Below are positions 42,640 through 54,831 of a stretch of 64,000 nucleotides of DNA, piece after piece (the first letter of the stretch is position 1; every line of letters begins with the position of its first letter). The stretch is taken from contig OY282560.1 in the NCBI GenBank assembly GCA_958295665.1, positions 265,967,168-266,031,167 on the forward strand. The letters are read 5' to 3'. The notes under the pieces were generated by a model. That model saw nothing but the letters and a program-made list of their open reading frames with translations. It did no database searches and had not been told where the DNA came from. This DNA is from Tipula vernalis (taxonomy: Eukaryota > Arthropoda > Insecta > Diptera > Tipulidae). Made by a program: the position numbers and the translations under genes.

Positions 42640-43740
42640 AAATAAAATAATATTTAATAAATGGAATCCATAGCGATTTTTCTAGTGATGAGAGCGATGA
42701 TGGGACAAACCCACTGCGGCCTATTAGATACAGGCAAATCCGGGATAATTCGAACATTTTTAAACTCTCTGATACAATGTAAGTATTTACATATATTTAG
42801 TTCAAGCAAATTGACTTAATTATAAGTATCATCTGTAGCTTCCGCATGTTTCAAATTATTGTTTATTATTCTAGGTTTTTGAGATTATTTAGACTCTCAA
42901 AAAGTGCCGTGAAATATATATTGGATGAACTAAATGTCGATTTACCAAACATCCAGTTGCATCCAGTGTAATAAATGAAGTGCTAAATGTATTTGAATTC
43001 AAATTGTGCTCAAAGTGGATAACAAAACACGGATAAAAATTTGGAACCGGATAAAACAAAAATTTGGCAGCAACTGCTTTTTTTAACAAAATCGATTTCC
43101 CGGTGTTACAGGCTGCGTAGACGGAACGGCAAACACAGCATTAATACAATGATAGTAAGCGTATAATTATTGTCACTAACCGGTACTATTTAATATTTGT
43201 GTTATTCCCACCTAGGTATGCGATCATAACATGAGAATTCTGGATGTTGAATCAAGATATGGGGGTTCATATCATGACTCTTTCGTATGGAGTTTGAGTA
43301 TCTATCATCAATATTTGAGGCAAAAATTTTAATTGTGAGAAATCTAATTATTGGCTACTTGGTAAATATAATATTGTTGGATGAATCATTATGTTTATAT
43401 GTATATAATACATAAAATATATACAATATTAGAACATTTTTGTATACATATATGTTTAAATAATTGTCTACCTTTATTTTGGTTAATAGGTGATTCTGGT
43501 TATCCTCTGGAACCGTGGCTTATAACTCCTTTTCGATCGGCTACCGAAACCAGCAGAGAAGCTATGTTTAATTCAATACATTCCCGCACAAGAAACGTTG
43601 TTCAGCGTGGTATTCGGTTACTAAAGACGAGGGAGTCCGCGACCTTCATTATACGCTAAAGAAAGCTTCGCGGATAATTAACGTCTGCCCTGTACTTCAC
43701 AACATTTGCCTGCACTACAATGTCCCGTTCGATTTAAATG
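42640..43740 (+). pseudogene. Second PIF/Harbinger transposase (Harb-2), decayed
   Basis: Exons resemble Harb-1 in layout. An acidic head (DFSSDESDDGTNPLRPIRYRQ) ends at a GTAAGT donor near 42779, and a second exon begins at about 42875 with LRLFRLSKSAVKYILDELNV. Unlike Harb-1, catalytic pieces remain: GVTGCVDGTANTALIQ (first D, near 43110), VCDHNMRILDVESRYGGSYHDSFVW (second D, about 43218-43290, given here in two frames' worth of readable sequence) and GDSGYPLEPWLITPF with RTRNVVQRGIRLLK (43491-43620). Stops (for example near 42970 and 43140) and frameshifts interrupt it. The family transposase uses 3-bp target sites. No terminal repeats were recognised. Confidence 0.82.
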
Positions 43741-43744
43741 TATA

Positions 43745-44570
43745 ATAATCATAGTTTTGCCGTTTCAATTTCTAATTTTTGTTTCTTTATTTCCAAATCC
43801 GGCAGCTTCAATTTTTGTTTCTCTAAATCAGACTTCCCTTTTAATTTAATTTCTTTTTCCCTTAAAACTATTTCTCTTTCTTTTAATTTCATTTTCCTGT
43901 TTTGTAAATCATGTGACTTCTCTTTAAGCCTAACAAATCACTTCAACGTCTTATTTGTGTCGGTTACGGAATTGTTAATATCATTTAATTTTATTGAAAT
44001 ATTTTCATGAAATCTTTTTTGTATGTCAATTTGACCTTCTAAAAGAGTTTGTTTTGATCAGTTTCTGGTAGATGGCCTTGGCGTCTGTAACTCAACAATT
44101 ACGTCTACTTGAACATTTCCCCTAATAGGATTATTTAAATCGGTTGAAGAAGGCGAATCGACTGTAACCGGTAATTCTAAAACGGCATATCCAAACGATT
44201 GCGTACCACTGGTCTCCTCTACGACACGTCGCAAATCGATTAGCCTTATGACAGTATCCTTAAGTGCCGAAAATGTAAAAAGTTTTGGTGGGCCACCCCC
44301 CGTACCCAAAATACTAATTTTGTTTAATTTAATTTTTTCCTTGATGTAGAATTTAAAATCGGCCCGAACCTATTCCTACCCCTCAGATCTCCGGATTGGT
44401 GGCCCGTTAATATTTAGTCGTGTGCTAATTTCCTCCCATAAGGTTTTCGAAAATATTCTTGCATCGGAAGTTGTGCAATATCATTTTGCCAAATCGGGAT
44501 GGTCCTACATAAATGACACCAAAAGCTTGTATTGTTTTGTGGTGGTTACTGCTTTTGTCCTAAAACTAAA
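43745..44570 (-). pseudogene. Harb-2 Myb/SANT-like partner gene, decayed
   Basis: On minus, divergent from Harb-2 transposase as in Harb-1. The Myb-like head is readable in pieces: a DHPDLAK motif near 44505, then TLWEEISTRLNINGPPIR at about 44395-44450. The middle (44058-44309) has TGGGPPKLFTFSALKDTVIR and a SFGYAVLELPVTVDSPSS segment. The C-terminal end (43745-44000) is a K/E/L-rich coiled coil (KLKEREIVLREKEIKLKG). Stops separate the pieces. Harb-1 carries the intact counterpart at 10572-11486. Confidence 0.78.
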
Positions 44571-44639
44571 ATTTGCAAATTATTAAGTGGCATTTTCTGT
44601 TAATCATATTTGCAAATACTAAATAGATAAAGAAATAAA

Positions 44640-45150
44640 AAGAAATTTTTATTCAAATTATTTTACTTGGATATTGAATCTTCCTTGCTCTGTATATCTA
44701 AACGGTCGTTAACTAAGAAATATATAATGATAACAATAAACTGGGAAAACCCAACAAAAAAAACTGTGCAAAACTTATGGTTTATTCCGGATCCTCCCGG
44801 ATCAATAAATGACTTTAGGCAGGGACAACCCTAGCAACCACCGTCCGACACTTAATACCAAACACAATACACCGACCCCCTCCTTGCTCCAGCTGTTCTT
44901 TATGTCCGCTTTCACGCCTGCCAAGGTGGACGTTCTCTGTTGACGTGCTTCGTCAGGCCTTGGTAACACGCTAGCCCACTCTCTAGGGCGTATAATTAGG
45001 GTATCTCCCAATTGCTTTTTTTTGGCCCCTTATCCGAGACGATGTTTTCCGGATCGACAGGTAGCTCCCTGCTTAACGAGATAGCGATTATCTTAACCCG
45101 ACGCCCGATTTCAGATACCTAGTTTGTATAGTTTCTTTTCTCTTTTTTTG
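44640..45150. other. Unassigned GC-richer segment
   Basis: From about 44785 to 45120 the composition is distinctly less AT-rich than the surroundings. An open minus frame of 69 codons (44802-45011) contains ADIKNSWSKEGVGVLCLVLS and has no recognised similarity. It may be a scrap of an unrecognised element. Confidence 0.3.
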
Positions 45151-45151
45151 T

Positions 45152-45676
45152 TTGCCTTATATTGTTAAAACGGGTCTTGTACCCCAATATTCTTTATCAC
45201 TGGACCATTGTCCTAAATCAGGGAACTATTTTATCTATTCCTTTTATTTGCATTTTTTCGACAGACCACTTTTTTTCCTCGTTCTGACTCGACTCCCTCC
45301 TTTTTTTATTTCTTCTTTTCAAAAATTTTCCAAACCTCCTTGTTTTTTTTTCGAGAGATTCTCCGATCCTTATGCTACTAGATATCAACTTGTTGGAAAA
45401 AAAACACAGGAAATTTTTCAACAATATAAGACTCAGGTTTTCGTACATTTACATAATTTGTCATCAAACAGTAGAAACATTAACTTAGATAACTGTCACA
45501 AGCTTCGAAATGTGGTTAAAAATACCAAACGAAATTTCACGGTGCTTTTAAACTTCGATTTATGCAGAATTCTTTCGAAATTTGTATTTGCAGCTGGTAG
45601 CTATATCGACTGTTTGATATTTGAGTTGTTTTATTATCAGTTCCAAAGTTTCAGGTTGTCTTCGTTCGGTGCTTAA
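45152..45676 (+). other. 174-codon open frame, doubtful
   Basis: An open frame of 174 codons, rich in F, S and L because the plus strand is T-rich here. I see no signal peptide, domain or motif that I recognise, and no intron or neighbour to support it. A sequence just past its end (about 45660-45770) reads as KKKSIQLKPLPKLKSHDLCL-like in another frame, which might be a decayed element. I would not call it a gene. Confidence 0.15.
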
Positions 45677-45689
45677 GAAGAAGTCAATC

Positions 45690-47775
45690 CAATTAAAACC
45701 TCTCCCTAAATTAAAAAGTCATGACCTTTGCCTACTTTGTACTACTACCCGAACAAATCTCCAAAATTAGGATTTGACAAAGCAAAATTAATGTACCGAA
45801 AATATCGATCGTCCCACTTCGATACACTATTTTATAGCTGGGAGAGTATCAGGACGAAATGAAAAAATTAATCCAAACAAATTTTTAATTTTATTAAATG
45901 AATTACCCATGTAGTAATACTGGTTCTCCTGATTCTGGTATCATTCGGCAATGTCAATTTCATAAGGCATTAACTCGATTCAGTTTAACTTTCATTCAAC
46001 AGGAGTATTTGAAGTATTAAGTAATTTATCTTATCAATAGACAGAAAAAACTGTTTATTGTCGTACTTGAGGTTGTTGAAGATTTTGTTGACAGAATAAT
46101 AAATTTGACCAACAATTCGTGCGGGTGTTAGACAAAACTGCGAACAGAAATCAAACCACTTAAAATATGCAACAAATACTTAACACCAACCCATTTTAAG
46201 TGGTATACGAATATACATAATAATATTACAAGTTTATGTTGTAACATACAAAACAAAACAAAAAAAACAGCATACTCGAACCTTTTTTTTTATCTGACAC
46301 TTTCGTAAAAAATTATTACAACCCATTAAGTTTAACGGAAAAGCTTTTTTTGTAACTTTTTATGTTTTGTGCTGTCAAAGACGAAAAAGAAGAAAAGATT
46401 TTTTTATACGTTTTATGCAAATTTTTATTTTAGAGAAAAATAAGTCATTAAAATTCTTTAGGTCCAAATAATATTATCTTTTTCAAAGTAATTTTTTTAT
46501 GGTGAGAACCGCAAAACAACAACTTTACAACAAAATAAAAATCCCCTTATTACAAAGTTACTTATAAAAGTGAATTTATTCCGGAGCGAGAAAGCAAAAC
46601 CATAAATATGAATATTTTTAACCGTAGTAGTACATAAGTAGGCAAAAAAAAAAAATATTCCGGAAGGCTTTGAGGTTTGCTTGTTAACACCCGCATCTAA
46701 TTAAGAGAAAAATATATGGATTGAATTTAATTTTGGTAGAGAACATGGAATAAATATTTTTTTGGTGGATAACCAAAATGACCAATGCATTTATAATTTA
46801 TACATATACACTACAAATGGAAAATACCGTAATTAAAATAATTTTTAGTTGTATACGTACGCATTTCACCCCATTATCTCTTAATTCATTAACATAAATA
46901 CGGCTTCCCAAGAAAAATACCAACAAATCTTAATAAATCAAAAAAAGGACATTTTTCAAAAGAATTTTTCCAAGCATACCACAATGTATATATTTAGAAT
47001 TTGTGTTGTTCTTCGTTATCTAAATCCATCCATATCCCATGTAGAACGATATCTTTGATAAAGACAACAAAACGGAAAGAAATACAAATTCCTAGAATTT
47101 TTCGTCTCGTTGGAAAGATTTTTTTCCTGTTTCTTGCTTTTCCTTTTCGAAATGAGGATATGACAAAAAGATTAATAAAAATGTTCGAAAGTTCAGTTGT
47201 GTGCGGTGTTTGTTGATGTTGAATTTAAAATTGGATATGTTATTTACTCCGTTTTCATCTACTCTTAGTGTCGATACGATATTGGGTTTGGGTTAAAGAG
47301 TTTTTTTTTTTGTATTATAAAAAATTCATTATTTCATGACATGCAACAAGAAAACGTAATAGTAGAGAGAAAGTAGAATAAATACAGACAAAAGATAGGG
47401 AAAATGCCAAAAGGAATAAATGAAGAATAATGCTGTTTGATGGATGGTTTTGTTTATAAATAGAAGTGGGAGGAATATTGAAAATCAATTTTTATTCCAT
47501 TCCTGAGCGGAAATTTATTACGAGTTTTAAATTATACGTTAAAGAGAACATTTATCGGGTAGTTAGTTACGTTTTCTTTTTGAAGTTGAAAATATAGAAA
47601 CTTGACCTTTAAGAAAATGAGCATTATCATTCTAATTTTGAATTTAATTAGACATTCAATTTCGTTTACAATTAATTTAAGAATTATTTAGCTTATTTTA
47701 CAAGAGAAAAGTCTGGAAGCAAATTTGACTTGAGTTCATAAATACGATACAATATAAAAGGGAGATACAATTAAA
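45690..47775. other. AT-rich non-coding stretch
   Basis: No gene, repeat family or recognisable element. The last 12 bases, AGAATAACAATT (47776-47787), form the target duplication of the following LINE. Confidence 0.55.
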
Positions 47776-48012
47776 AGAATAACAATTTTTTTTTTTTTTT
47801 TTTTTTATATTTAAAATAAATTTTATTTATTTATTTTATGTAATCACAATCTAGTCTCCTGGACTAATGAGCAATTTGTTTCTGACTTAATTTACTAACT
47901 TAAATTAATCTATGGATTCTTCCCATTGGCGTTCCATAGTGTTTGGTAAATTGAAGTAAACCACATCTTTGTAGTGGATTTTAGATCAGCATAATGCTGC
48001 TTAAACTGACAA

Positions 48013-50679
48013 TCACACCAGCTCAAAAGGTTTGGTTCTTTTAAGTCTGCGAACTAAATTCGTGATGCGTAGGAGCTGAGTTGCCTCAATGTTCACATGT
48101 TGGCGGAGCCTTTCTTCGTGTCTCCGTGCTTTTTCCTGGATTTCATTTAAGATGAGGTTCATTTTAAGGTCCCTATGAAGGTCATTGTTCCTGACATACC
48201 AAGGTGCATCAACGATGTTCCTTAATACCATATTCTGAAATCTTTGGATGATATTTACGTTGCTCTGTTTGGTACAACCCCAAAGCTGAATACCGTAAGT
48301 CCAAATCGGTTTCAATATTTGCTTATAAAGTAGAAGCTTGTTGTATGTTGATAAAGAAGAGTTCCTTCCCATCAGCCAATACATTTTTCTGTATTTAAGT
48401 CTTAATTCTTCACTTCTCTTCTTGACGTGTGCTTTCCATCGTAGTTTAGCATCCAGGGTCATGCCGAGATACTTAGCTGTGTTCGCATGCGGTATTATTT
48501 CCCGATTTATAGTAATCGGAATATGTTCGATTCGTCTGTTTGTAAAGTTGATGTGAACTGATTTAGCTTCATTTAGTTTTATTCTCCATCTTTTTGTTCA
48601 TTTATATATTTGCGTTATAGCTGATTGTAACTTCTGTGTTGATTCTTCGTTGCTTTTTCCAACAGCTAAGATCGCCGTATCATCTGCAAAAGTTGCCACT
48701 GTGTTGTTTTCTAATGTAGGAAGATCATAAGTGTATAGTAGGTATAAAACCGGCCCTAATACACTGCCCTGTGGAACTCCTGCATTGATTTCTTTTAATT
48801 CAGAAAATGTATTATCTAACTTAATCCTGAAGAACCTATCTTTCAAGTATGATTCCAGTATCTTAGCAAATTGCATTGGTAGAAGATTCCTTAACTTGTG
48901 GTTAAGTCCTTCATGCCACACTCTATCAAACGCTTGTGCAACGTCTAGAAATACTGTTGAACAGACTTTTTTCTCCTCTAATGCTTTCTCAATTATACTG
49001 GTTATTCTGTGTACTTGATCAATTGTTGAGTGTTGGTTGCGAAAACCGAATTGATGATTTGGGATCTAGTTTTTACTCTCGATTATCGGATTTAATCTTT
49101 TTACCAGAAGCTTCTCAAAGAGTTTGGACATGACTGGCAATAGCGAAATTGGCCTATAAGACGATGTTATGTGCGGTGGTTTCCCAGGTTTTGGGATCAT
49201 AATTACTTCTGCAATTTTCCATAAGCTTGGTACACATTTGATTCTAAATGCTGCATTTATAAGATTGGTGAGTTTCACCAGAGCTTTCCTTGGCAGTTCT
49301 TTTAAGATTTCTGCAGTAATAAGATCGTACCCAGGAGATTTTCCGTATTCATATTAGCTTTTATCTCACGCATGACTTCTTTTGGTGTTGTCGGTAGGAT
49401 TTCTTTACTTTCTTGCACAGCTTGTTCAGTTATTATCTCGGCTTCCAACGTTTGGTCTTCATGTGGCTGGAATATTTTTGCGTGGTGTTCGGCAAATTTT
49501 CGAGCTTTGTCTTCATTATTTTTAGCCCATTTCTAACCTGCTATTTTTATTGGGGGAATCTGCCTTATTGGTCTTTTGATTCTTTTGGTTGCTTTCCAAA
49601 GAGAATAATCAGTACTGTTATCATTAGTTAATTTTCTTAAATAGTTACTGATTGATTCATCTTTCAATTCTTTGATCTCTCTTCTTAATTGTTGAGTGAG
49701 ATTGTTCAAATGAGTTTTATCTTAGGGGGCCCTTGTTTGTTGCCATACTCTTCTCGCTCTTCTTTTTTCTGCGAGGAGTTCCCTAATTTCTATAGGGTAG
49801 TTGTTTCCCTTGATTTTCGTTTTAATTTCAGGAGTATTTTCCCAAGCTGATTGCTGTATATCGTTTACAAATTTGTGAACTTCTTTGTCTAATTGTTCTT
49901 CAGTCTTTAACGGAACCATTAAGTTAATTTTTTGTTCTAGCGATAGTCTAAAGCATGCCCAATTAGTGTGATTATTTACTAGAAATGGTTTTTTTTCTTT
50001 CTGAATGATTTTTTCACTTAACGTTAGAAGTATTGGTGAATGATCAGAGTTTAAGTCGTGGCTTTCATCTACTTGTACATAATTTACAGATATGTTCTTT
50101 ATTATAAAGAAATCAATCAGATCTGGTACTTTGTTTGGATCAGTTGGCCAGTAGGTTGGTTTTCCAGTTGAGAGGGCTTCACAACTGCATTTTCTGATAG
50201 CTTTTAGGAGTTCTTTACCCTTAGTCGTTGTTAACCTGGATCCCCAGTGGACATTTTTTGCATTAAAGTCTCCTCCAAGTACAAATCGTTTTCCTAATTT
50301 ACTGAGGAACTCAAGATAATCTTTTTCTTTCATTGAGTGCTTCGGTGGGCAGTAAATACTAGCAATACAAATAGAACTACTTTTGGATTCGACAATAACA
50401 GCAGTTGCTTGTATTTCTTCCGTTTCATATTTTTTACTCCTCATAGTGATGAATACTATTTCTAATTATAACAGCACTACCTCCTTTAGCAGTGTTTCCA
50501 GGGTGAATAGTGTGATATATTTGATAATTTTTAAATTTAATGTTTGATTGTCTAGTGAAGTGTGTTTCCGTGATGAGACATACATCGATTTTTTCTGTGT
50601 CCAGGACCACTTGCAGTTCTTGTTGATGTTGCATCAGTCCATTGGCATTCCAACATAAGATTCTAAGATCTTTGGCCAT
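48013..50679 (-). pseudogene. Jockey ORF2: endonuclease and reverse transcriptase
   Basis: It starts MAKDLRILCWNANGLMQH at 50679. The APE endonuclease has VCLITETHFTR, then after a shift near 50440 IYCPPKHSMKEKD, VLGGDFNAKNVHWGS and LNSDHSPILL (50020-50060), with catalytic residues present. RT is spread over frames: SYRPISLLPVMSKLFEKLLV (49066-49278), INAGVPQGSVLGPVLYLLYT and TVATFADDTAILAV (48598-48921, catalytic FADD), then thumb and C-terminus (TLDAKLRWKAHVKKR, LYKQILKPIWTYGIQLWG, 48013-48462). It nicks DNA and primes reverse transcription in place. At least four frame breaks inactivate it. Confidence 0.92.
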
Positions 50680-52261
50680 TTTTCTGTTTAGGGATGGCTC
50701 CTTTAGTGCTGTACTCTAGTTTCTGTAATCGCTCATCAAATGTATTTAGTCTGCTTAAAATTAATTTAAGTGTTTGACTTATATCGTCATTTTGAGCAGT
50801 TTTTCCTGGATTTCCGTTGCTCATCATTACTTGAGCATAAGTCATTTTACCAAATTGTCCTTGAGTAGTTCCCGACACTCTACGATTTACTTCGGGTCGG
50901 TTCATCTTAACCGCTTGTTTCCTGAATGAACTTGGATTTTTAGCAATCACGTTCTTATTTTTGATATTTTGCAGTTCAATAGCAACGCTGCATCCTCTGT
51001 AGTTAGCCGGATGGTTTTCTCCACAGTGAACGCATTTAGGTTGAACATTTTGGGCTTTTACACAATCTTTGGTATGATGTTTACCTAAACATTTGACACA
51101 CCTAGGTTCCCTGTTGCAATATTTGTGTGTATGTCCATAGGCTTGACATTGTTTACATTGTGGTATAAGCTTATATCTTCTTAGATGCTGAATAACCACT
51201 TTGCACCCCAAGATGTACTTAATTTGATAAATATTTTCGATATCTTCATCAGTATCGAAGGTCAACATAAACATGTTGAGAGGTACTTTGCCTCTCCGTT
51301 TTAGCTTAATCGATGCTTCAGTTGCCTAAAATCCTTTTGCTTTCAGGTCATCAATTATTTTATCTGGTTTAGACGTAGAGTGTAAGTTTTTAGCCATGAC
51401 CCTAATTGGTCTGGTTTGTTTATCTTCAAACGTGTGCCAAGCACGTTTTTCTTCATTTAACATTTTTGTCATTTTTCTGTATGTTTCAGCATCTTCTAAG
51501 TTTATTTTGATGGTGTTTCCATTCATCACCTTTGCATTAAACTTATCAGTAGCAGTTATGGTTTTTATTTTTTCATAGAGTACATCGTAGTCTTTGACTT
51601 CATCTATTACTATTGGTGGTGGTGGAGGTATTTTTTTTGGTTGTTTCTGGATAATATTTGGAACATTATCCTTTAATTGAGGTGGGGAGGGCGTATTATT
51701 CCGTCTCCTTTTTTTTCTCCCACCTTTAATTCTAATCCACTCAGTTTCTCGAGCTAGTTCTTCTTCATCCGTATGATACTCTTGTGGAGTTGTATTCTGG
51801 TTAGGAGTAGAACCGATGTCCTCCTTTGGCTTAAGAGCTTTAACTTCGTTTTCAAGAGTCTTCATACGCTCCTGCATCCATGCAATTGTAATATTCAGTT
51901 GCTTATTTATATTGTTGTCTTCAACTAATGCATTATTAGCTTTACACAATTCATTGTGAAGCTTTTCTTCGTTTGTAGAACGAGTGATGTGGCTGCTGGC
52001 CCCAATGGAGGGACTACTGCCTCTTATCGGAGAATACGCGACTTTGTTACTCCTCTGGAAGGGATGTGAATTATCCTTTTCTGTTTCACTCAAATGAGCT
52101 TGTTTATTCACCAACATGTCTTGGGATTGGTTAAAATAATTGTAGTATAGCAATGGCTGGTCTCCCCCAGAATCCATGAGACCGACCTCCGAAGAGGGTG
52201 GATTTACCTGAGCAACAGGTGTACCGCCTGGGGTATTAGTTTCCTTATTTGTTCCGCTCAT
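50663..52261 (-). pseudogene. Jockey ORF1 (Gag-like RNA-binding protein)
   Basis: One continuous frame of 532 codons apart from a single TAG at 51326-51328. The N-terminal half is S/T/N/P-rich, with a coiled-coil segment (LENEVKALKPKE region) and a basic patch (KGGRKKRRRN). It is followed by a PRE_C2HC-type domain (YDVLYEKIKTITATDKFNAK through HLRRYKLIPQ). Three zinc knuckles follow: CKQCQAYGHTHKYC, CVKCLGKHHTKDC and CVHCGENHPANYRGC. The end is a short coiled coil (LKLILSRLNTFDERLQKLE). In the family this protein packages element RNA. The start at 52261 is the first ATG after the 5' UTR. Confidence 0.92.
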
Positions 52262-52439
52262 TGCTCATTTATAGTGTACTGCACTCGCCTCTAGTATTTC
52301 GCCGATGCTTCACATCGTTGCCCGGGTGTTACCACGTGGAGGTATACTAGATACATTTGGTGGTTTCTACATAGTTGCAGCGTTGGAATATAGACCACGA
52401 GATGAGACCCAACACCCAGAATAACAATTGACATACAAA

Positions 52440-52830
52440 TATTTTCAGGTTGCAGCATAATGTTGCTTCAAGGTACGTTTAAAGCTTTCTTTGCTTAAGC
52501 AAAAGTCAAACAGATGGTCGATTTCATTAAAACTCATCGACAGCATGTTTACCGGTTCATGGAACTAATGATCTCTTAAATTCCTACTCCGTGCCTGTAT
52601 TTTATTAATTGATGCCTGTATAGATGGTGCACCGATTTTATCAAGTAAACTATTTGTAATAAACGAATACTTTAAAATATCTCGTCTATTTGCAAATGTT
52701 ATCATGTGATAGGTCTTACATCCAGTAGGATATGATGGCAATCGCTTCAGGTTATAGTGGTACAGTAAATCTATTGGAAATAAGCATTGAACGCATTCGA
52801 ATCATTTCATATGTTCCACTGTATTTAACT
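52440..52830 (-). pseudogene. Non-LTR retrotransposon C-terminal scrap
   Basis: On minus, a readable stretch: LPSYPTGCKTYHMITFANRR, then DILKYSFITNSLLDKIGAPS, RSRNLRDH and a stop, then HEPVNMLSMSFNEIDHLFDF. This is the pattern found after the thumb of several LINE clades (rows of R-R, a FVxxLLxxxID-like helix, then an NEPxxxMxxxFN block). The clade is not fixed. It lies between the Jockey copy and the copia element. Confidence 0.55.
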
Positions 52831-52982
52831 ATTGTAGCTAACTTCACTTGAGACAATAATATCTTCTTCAAGTGACACAACCTAAAAGAAGCAAAATAAA
52901 AAGTTTTTTAAAATAAAAATTAATCTGGAATCATCCGTGTTTTATTTTCAAGTTTTCAGCTCTGCTTAGTTAAATTCCATTA

Positions 52983-52997
52983 GGTTATTGGCCCAGT
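52983..52997 (+). promoter_or_regulatory. copia primer-binding site
   Basis: GGTTATTGGCCCAGT follows the presumed end of the 5' LTR. It is one base away from the GGTTATGGGCCCAGT-type site that copia elements pair with an internal half of initiator methionine tRNA (family knowledge). Confidence 0.7.
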
Positions 52998-53052
52998 GGA
53001 TGAAGAATACGGATATTTCGAAAAATTAAAGAGAAATTGATTTTTCGGTGTT

Positions 53053-53762
53053 GTGAAATTTACATACGGAAAAGGATGGCGTCAGCTGAATCAAGATACA
53101 TTCATTTCAAAGCTAAACGGAACAAATTATTTTGTATGGAAATACAAAATGGAAATGCTTCTTAAGGAAAAAGGTTTATGGGCAGTTATCAATGAGATGC
53201 AACCATCACCAGTTACAGCAGCGTGGACAGCAAATGATGAAAAGGCACATTCAATAATTGCATTGAATGTAGAAGACGATCAAATTCATCACATCAAGCA
53301 ATCGTGTGCACATTTTGAAGTTAATCATGCAACAGCGGCTTGATGAAGGCGAAGATGCGGAAAAACACGTGAATTCCATGAACGAGCTGTTTCGAAAATT
53401 ATTGGCGCTTGGTGCAGATTTTGGTCCGAAATTTTTTAAGAGTGCTACGTTGTTGACTTCTTTGCCACCAAGCTAAGACGGTTTCGTAACGGCGCTCGAA
53501 GGTAAAGAAGAGAGTGAATTGACACTCACGTTGGTTAAATCAAAGGTTCTTGCGGAATTCAAAAGAACAATATATCGAGGCGGAACAACGGATGACACTG
53601 CATTAAAAGTTGACACATCAAGAGCAACGAAAGGTCAAAAAAAGATGAAAATAAAAAGTGAGAGTGCTATTTTTGCAAAAGAAGCGGTCACATCAAAAAG
53701 GATTGTCGAAAATATAAAGCCTGGCTCAACAAAAAGGAAGGAAGTAATCAGAAGGCGAATCT
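53053..53762 (+). pseudogene. copia Gag
   Basis: The first block (53053-53343) has the copia Gag head FISKLNGTNYFVWKYKMEML and LKEKGLWAVI. After a shift near 53330 the frame continues with the VNSMNELFRKLLALG helix region, a stop in the LPPS stretch (53476), and an ELTLTLVKSKVLAEFKR block. A CCHC knuckle (CYFCKRSGHIKKDC) is legible in a third frame at about 53665-53710. Gag forms the particle and binds RNA. At least two shifts and one stop are present. Confidence 0.85.
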
Positions 53763-54402
53763 AGCGAAAGATGAAACAGAAAAACTGTTTGTGACACATC
53801 AAGTAGGTGATGACTGGATTGTCGATTCAGGTGCCACATGTCACATTGCCAGTTCTAAAGATATTTTCGTCAATATCGACATGAATTGTAGTGATAAAGT
53901 AAGCGTTGCAAGTGGTCAACAATTAACAGCTGCGGGTAAAGGCACAATTAAAGTTGATTTTCTGAATGAGGAAAATCAAAGTGTTCCAGTAAGAATCACA
54001 GACGTGTTGCTAATGCCAGATATCAAGGGAAATTTACTTTCAGTCAAAAAGGGAAACAAGTGTGAAATAAGGGAAAACAAGGGCAGCAAGTGTGAAATAA
54101 GAGAAAACAGTCGGCAAATTGCAGTTGGCGAAATCAGCGGTAAACTTTACAGACTAAAGGAACCTCACAAAGTTTACTCGGTCGAAAAGGAATCCAATGG
54201 CTGCATACATTATTGGCATAAGATTCTAGGCCATAGAGACATCAAAGTTGTGAAATCATTGGCGAAACGAAATTTGGTTAAAGGCATCAACTTTAGCGAG
54301 TGTACAGCGGATTGCGAAATCAACTCCAAGTGCAGAATGTGTCTCGAAGGATCAAGTTTCCGGTCAAGTCGAGTAATAAAGCAGTTGCAGTCATGGATCT
54401 GA
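53763..54402 (+). pseudogene. copia protease and GAG-pre-integrase domain
   Basis: The aspartic protease active site is DWIVDSGATCHIASSK, followed by a flap-like region VSVASGQQLTAAGKGTIKV. A local duplication gives the repeated GNKCEIRENKGSKCEIREN. The GAG-pre-integrase zinc domain follows: HYWHKILGHRDIKVVKSLAK and CRMCLEGSSFRSS (H...H...C-x2-C). A shift near 54385 ends the frame before the integrase core. Confidence 0.88.
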
Positions 54403-54830
54403 TTCATTCGGATGTTTGTGGTCCGATGCAAACGACCACACCATCAGGTAATCGTTACATTGTGACATTCATAGATGATTACTCAAAATTTACAGTCAGC
54501 TACCTAATCGCAAATAAATCATCAGTTTACAGCAAATTCAAGGAATATATTGCGATGGTAAAGGTTCAATTCGGAAAGGAACCTAAATGCATCCGTACAT
54601 ATCGAGGAGGAGAGTACATCAGCAATGAATTCGTGAATTATTTAAAGTCGAGCGGAATTCAAATCCAGAGAACTACTGCGTACACACCTCAACAAAACGG
54701 AACAGCGGAACGCAAAAACAGAACGTTGGTAGAAATGGCTCACTGCATGCTAAATGACGCAGGTCTAGAGAAAAAGTTTTGGGGCGAAGCTGTAATGGGT
54801 AACAAAGGGTACAGAAACAACGCCATATGA
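54380..54830 (+). pseudogene. copia integrase core with a lost catalytic aspartate
   Basis: Core blocks are DLIHSDVCGPMQTTTPSG (first D), TFIDDYSKFTVSYLI, and then IRTYRGGEYISNEF, where the family has IRTDRGGEY. The second catalytic aspartate is replaced by tyrosine (codon 54600-54602). The third acidic position is present in QQNGTAERKNRTLVEMAHCM. The frame ends at 54830 after AVMGNKGY, with a deletion of the segment that normally follows. The integrase would be inactive. Confidence 0.88.
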
Positions 54831-54831
54831 A

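Larger units (their letters stand above)
47788..52417 (-). mobile_element. Full-length Jockey-clade LINE, inactivated
   Basis: A 4630-bp element on minus, flanked by 12-bp duplications AGAATAACAATT (47776-47787, 52418-52429), with a poly(A) tail (T-run on plus from 47788). The 5' UTR is 52262-52417. ORF1 (50663-52261) and ORF2 (about 48013-50679) overlap by 17 nt, the tight arrangement seen in Jockey elements. ORF1 has a single in-frame stop, whereas ORF2 has several frameshifts. The intact 5' end makes it full length, which is uncommon among LINE copies. Confidence 0.93.

Noticed and set aside
44802..45011. 69-codon minus frame as a small gene
   Set aside because: No start context, domain or homologue that I recognise. 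It probably belongs to an unidentified repeat.
45152..45676. 174-codon plus frame as a host gene
   Set aside because: Its composition is explained by the T-rich strand. There is no motif, splice structure or neighbour to support it.
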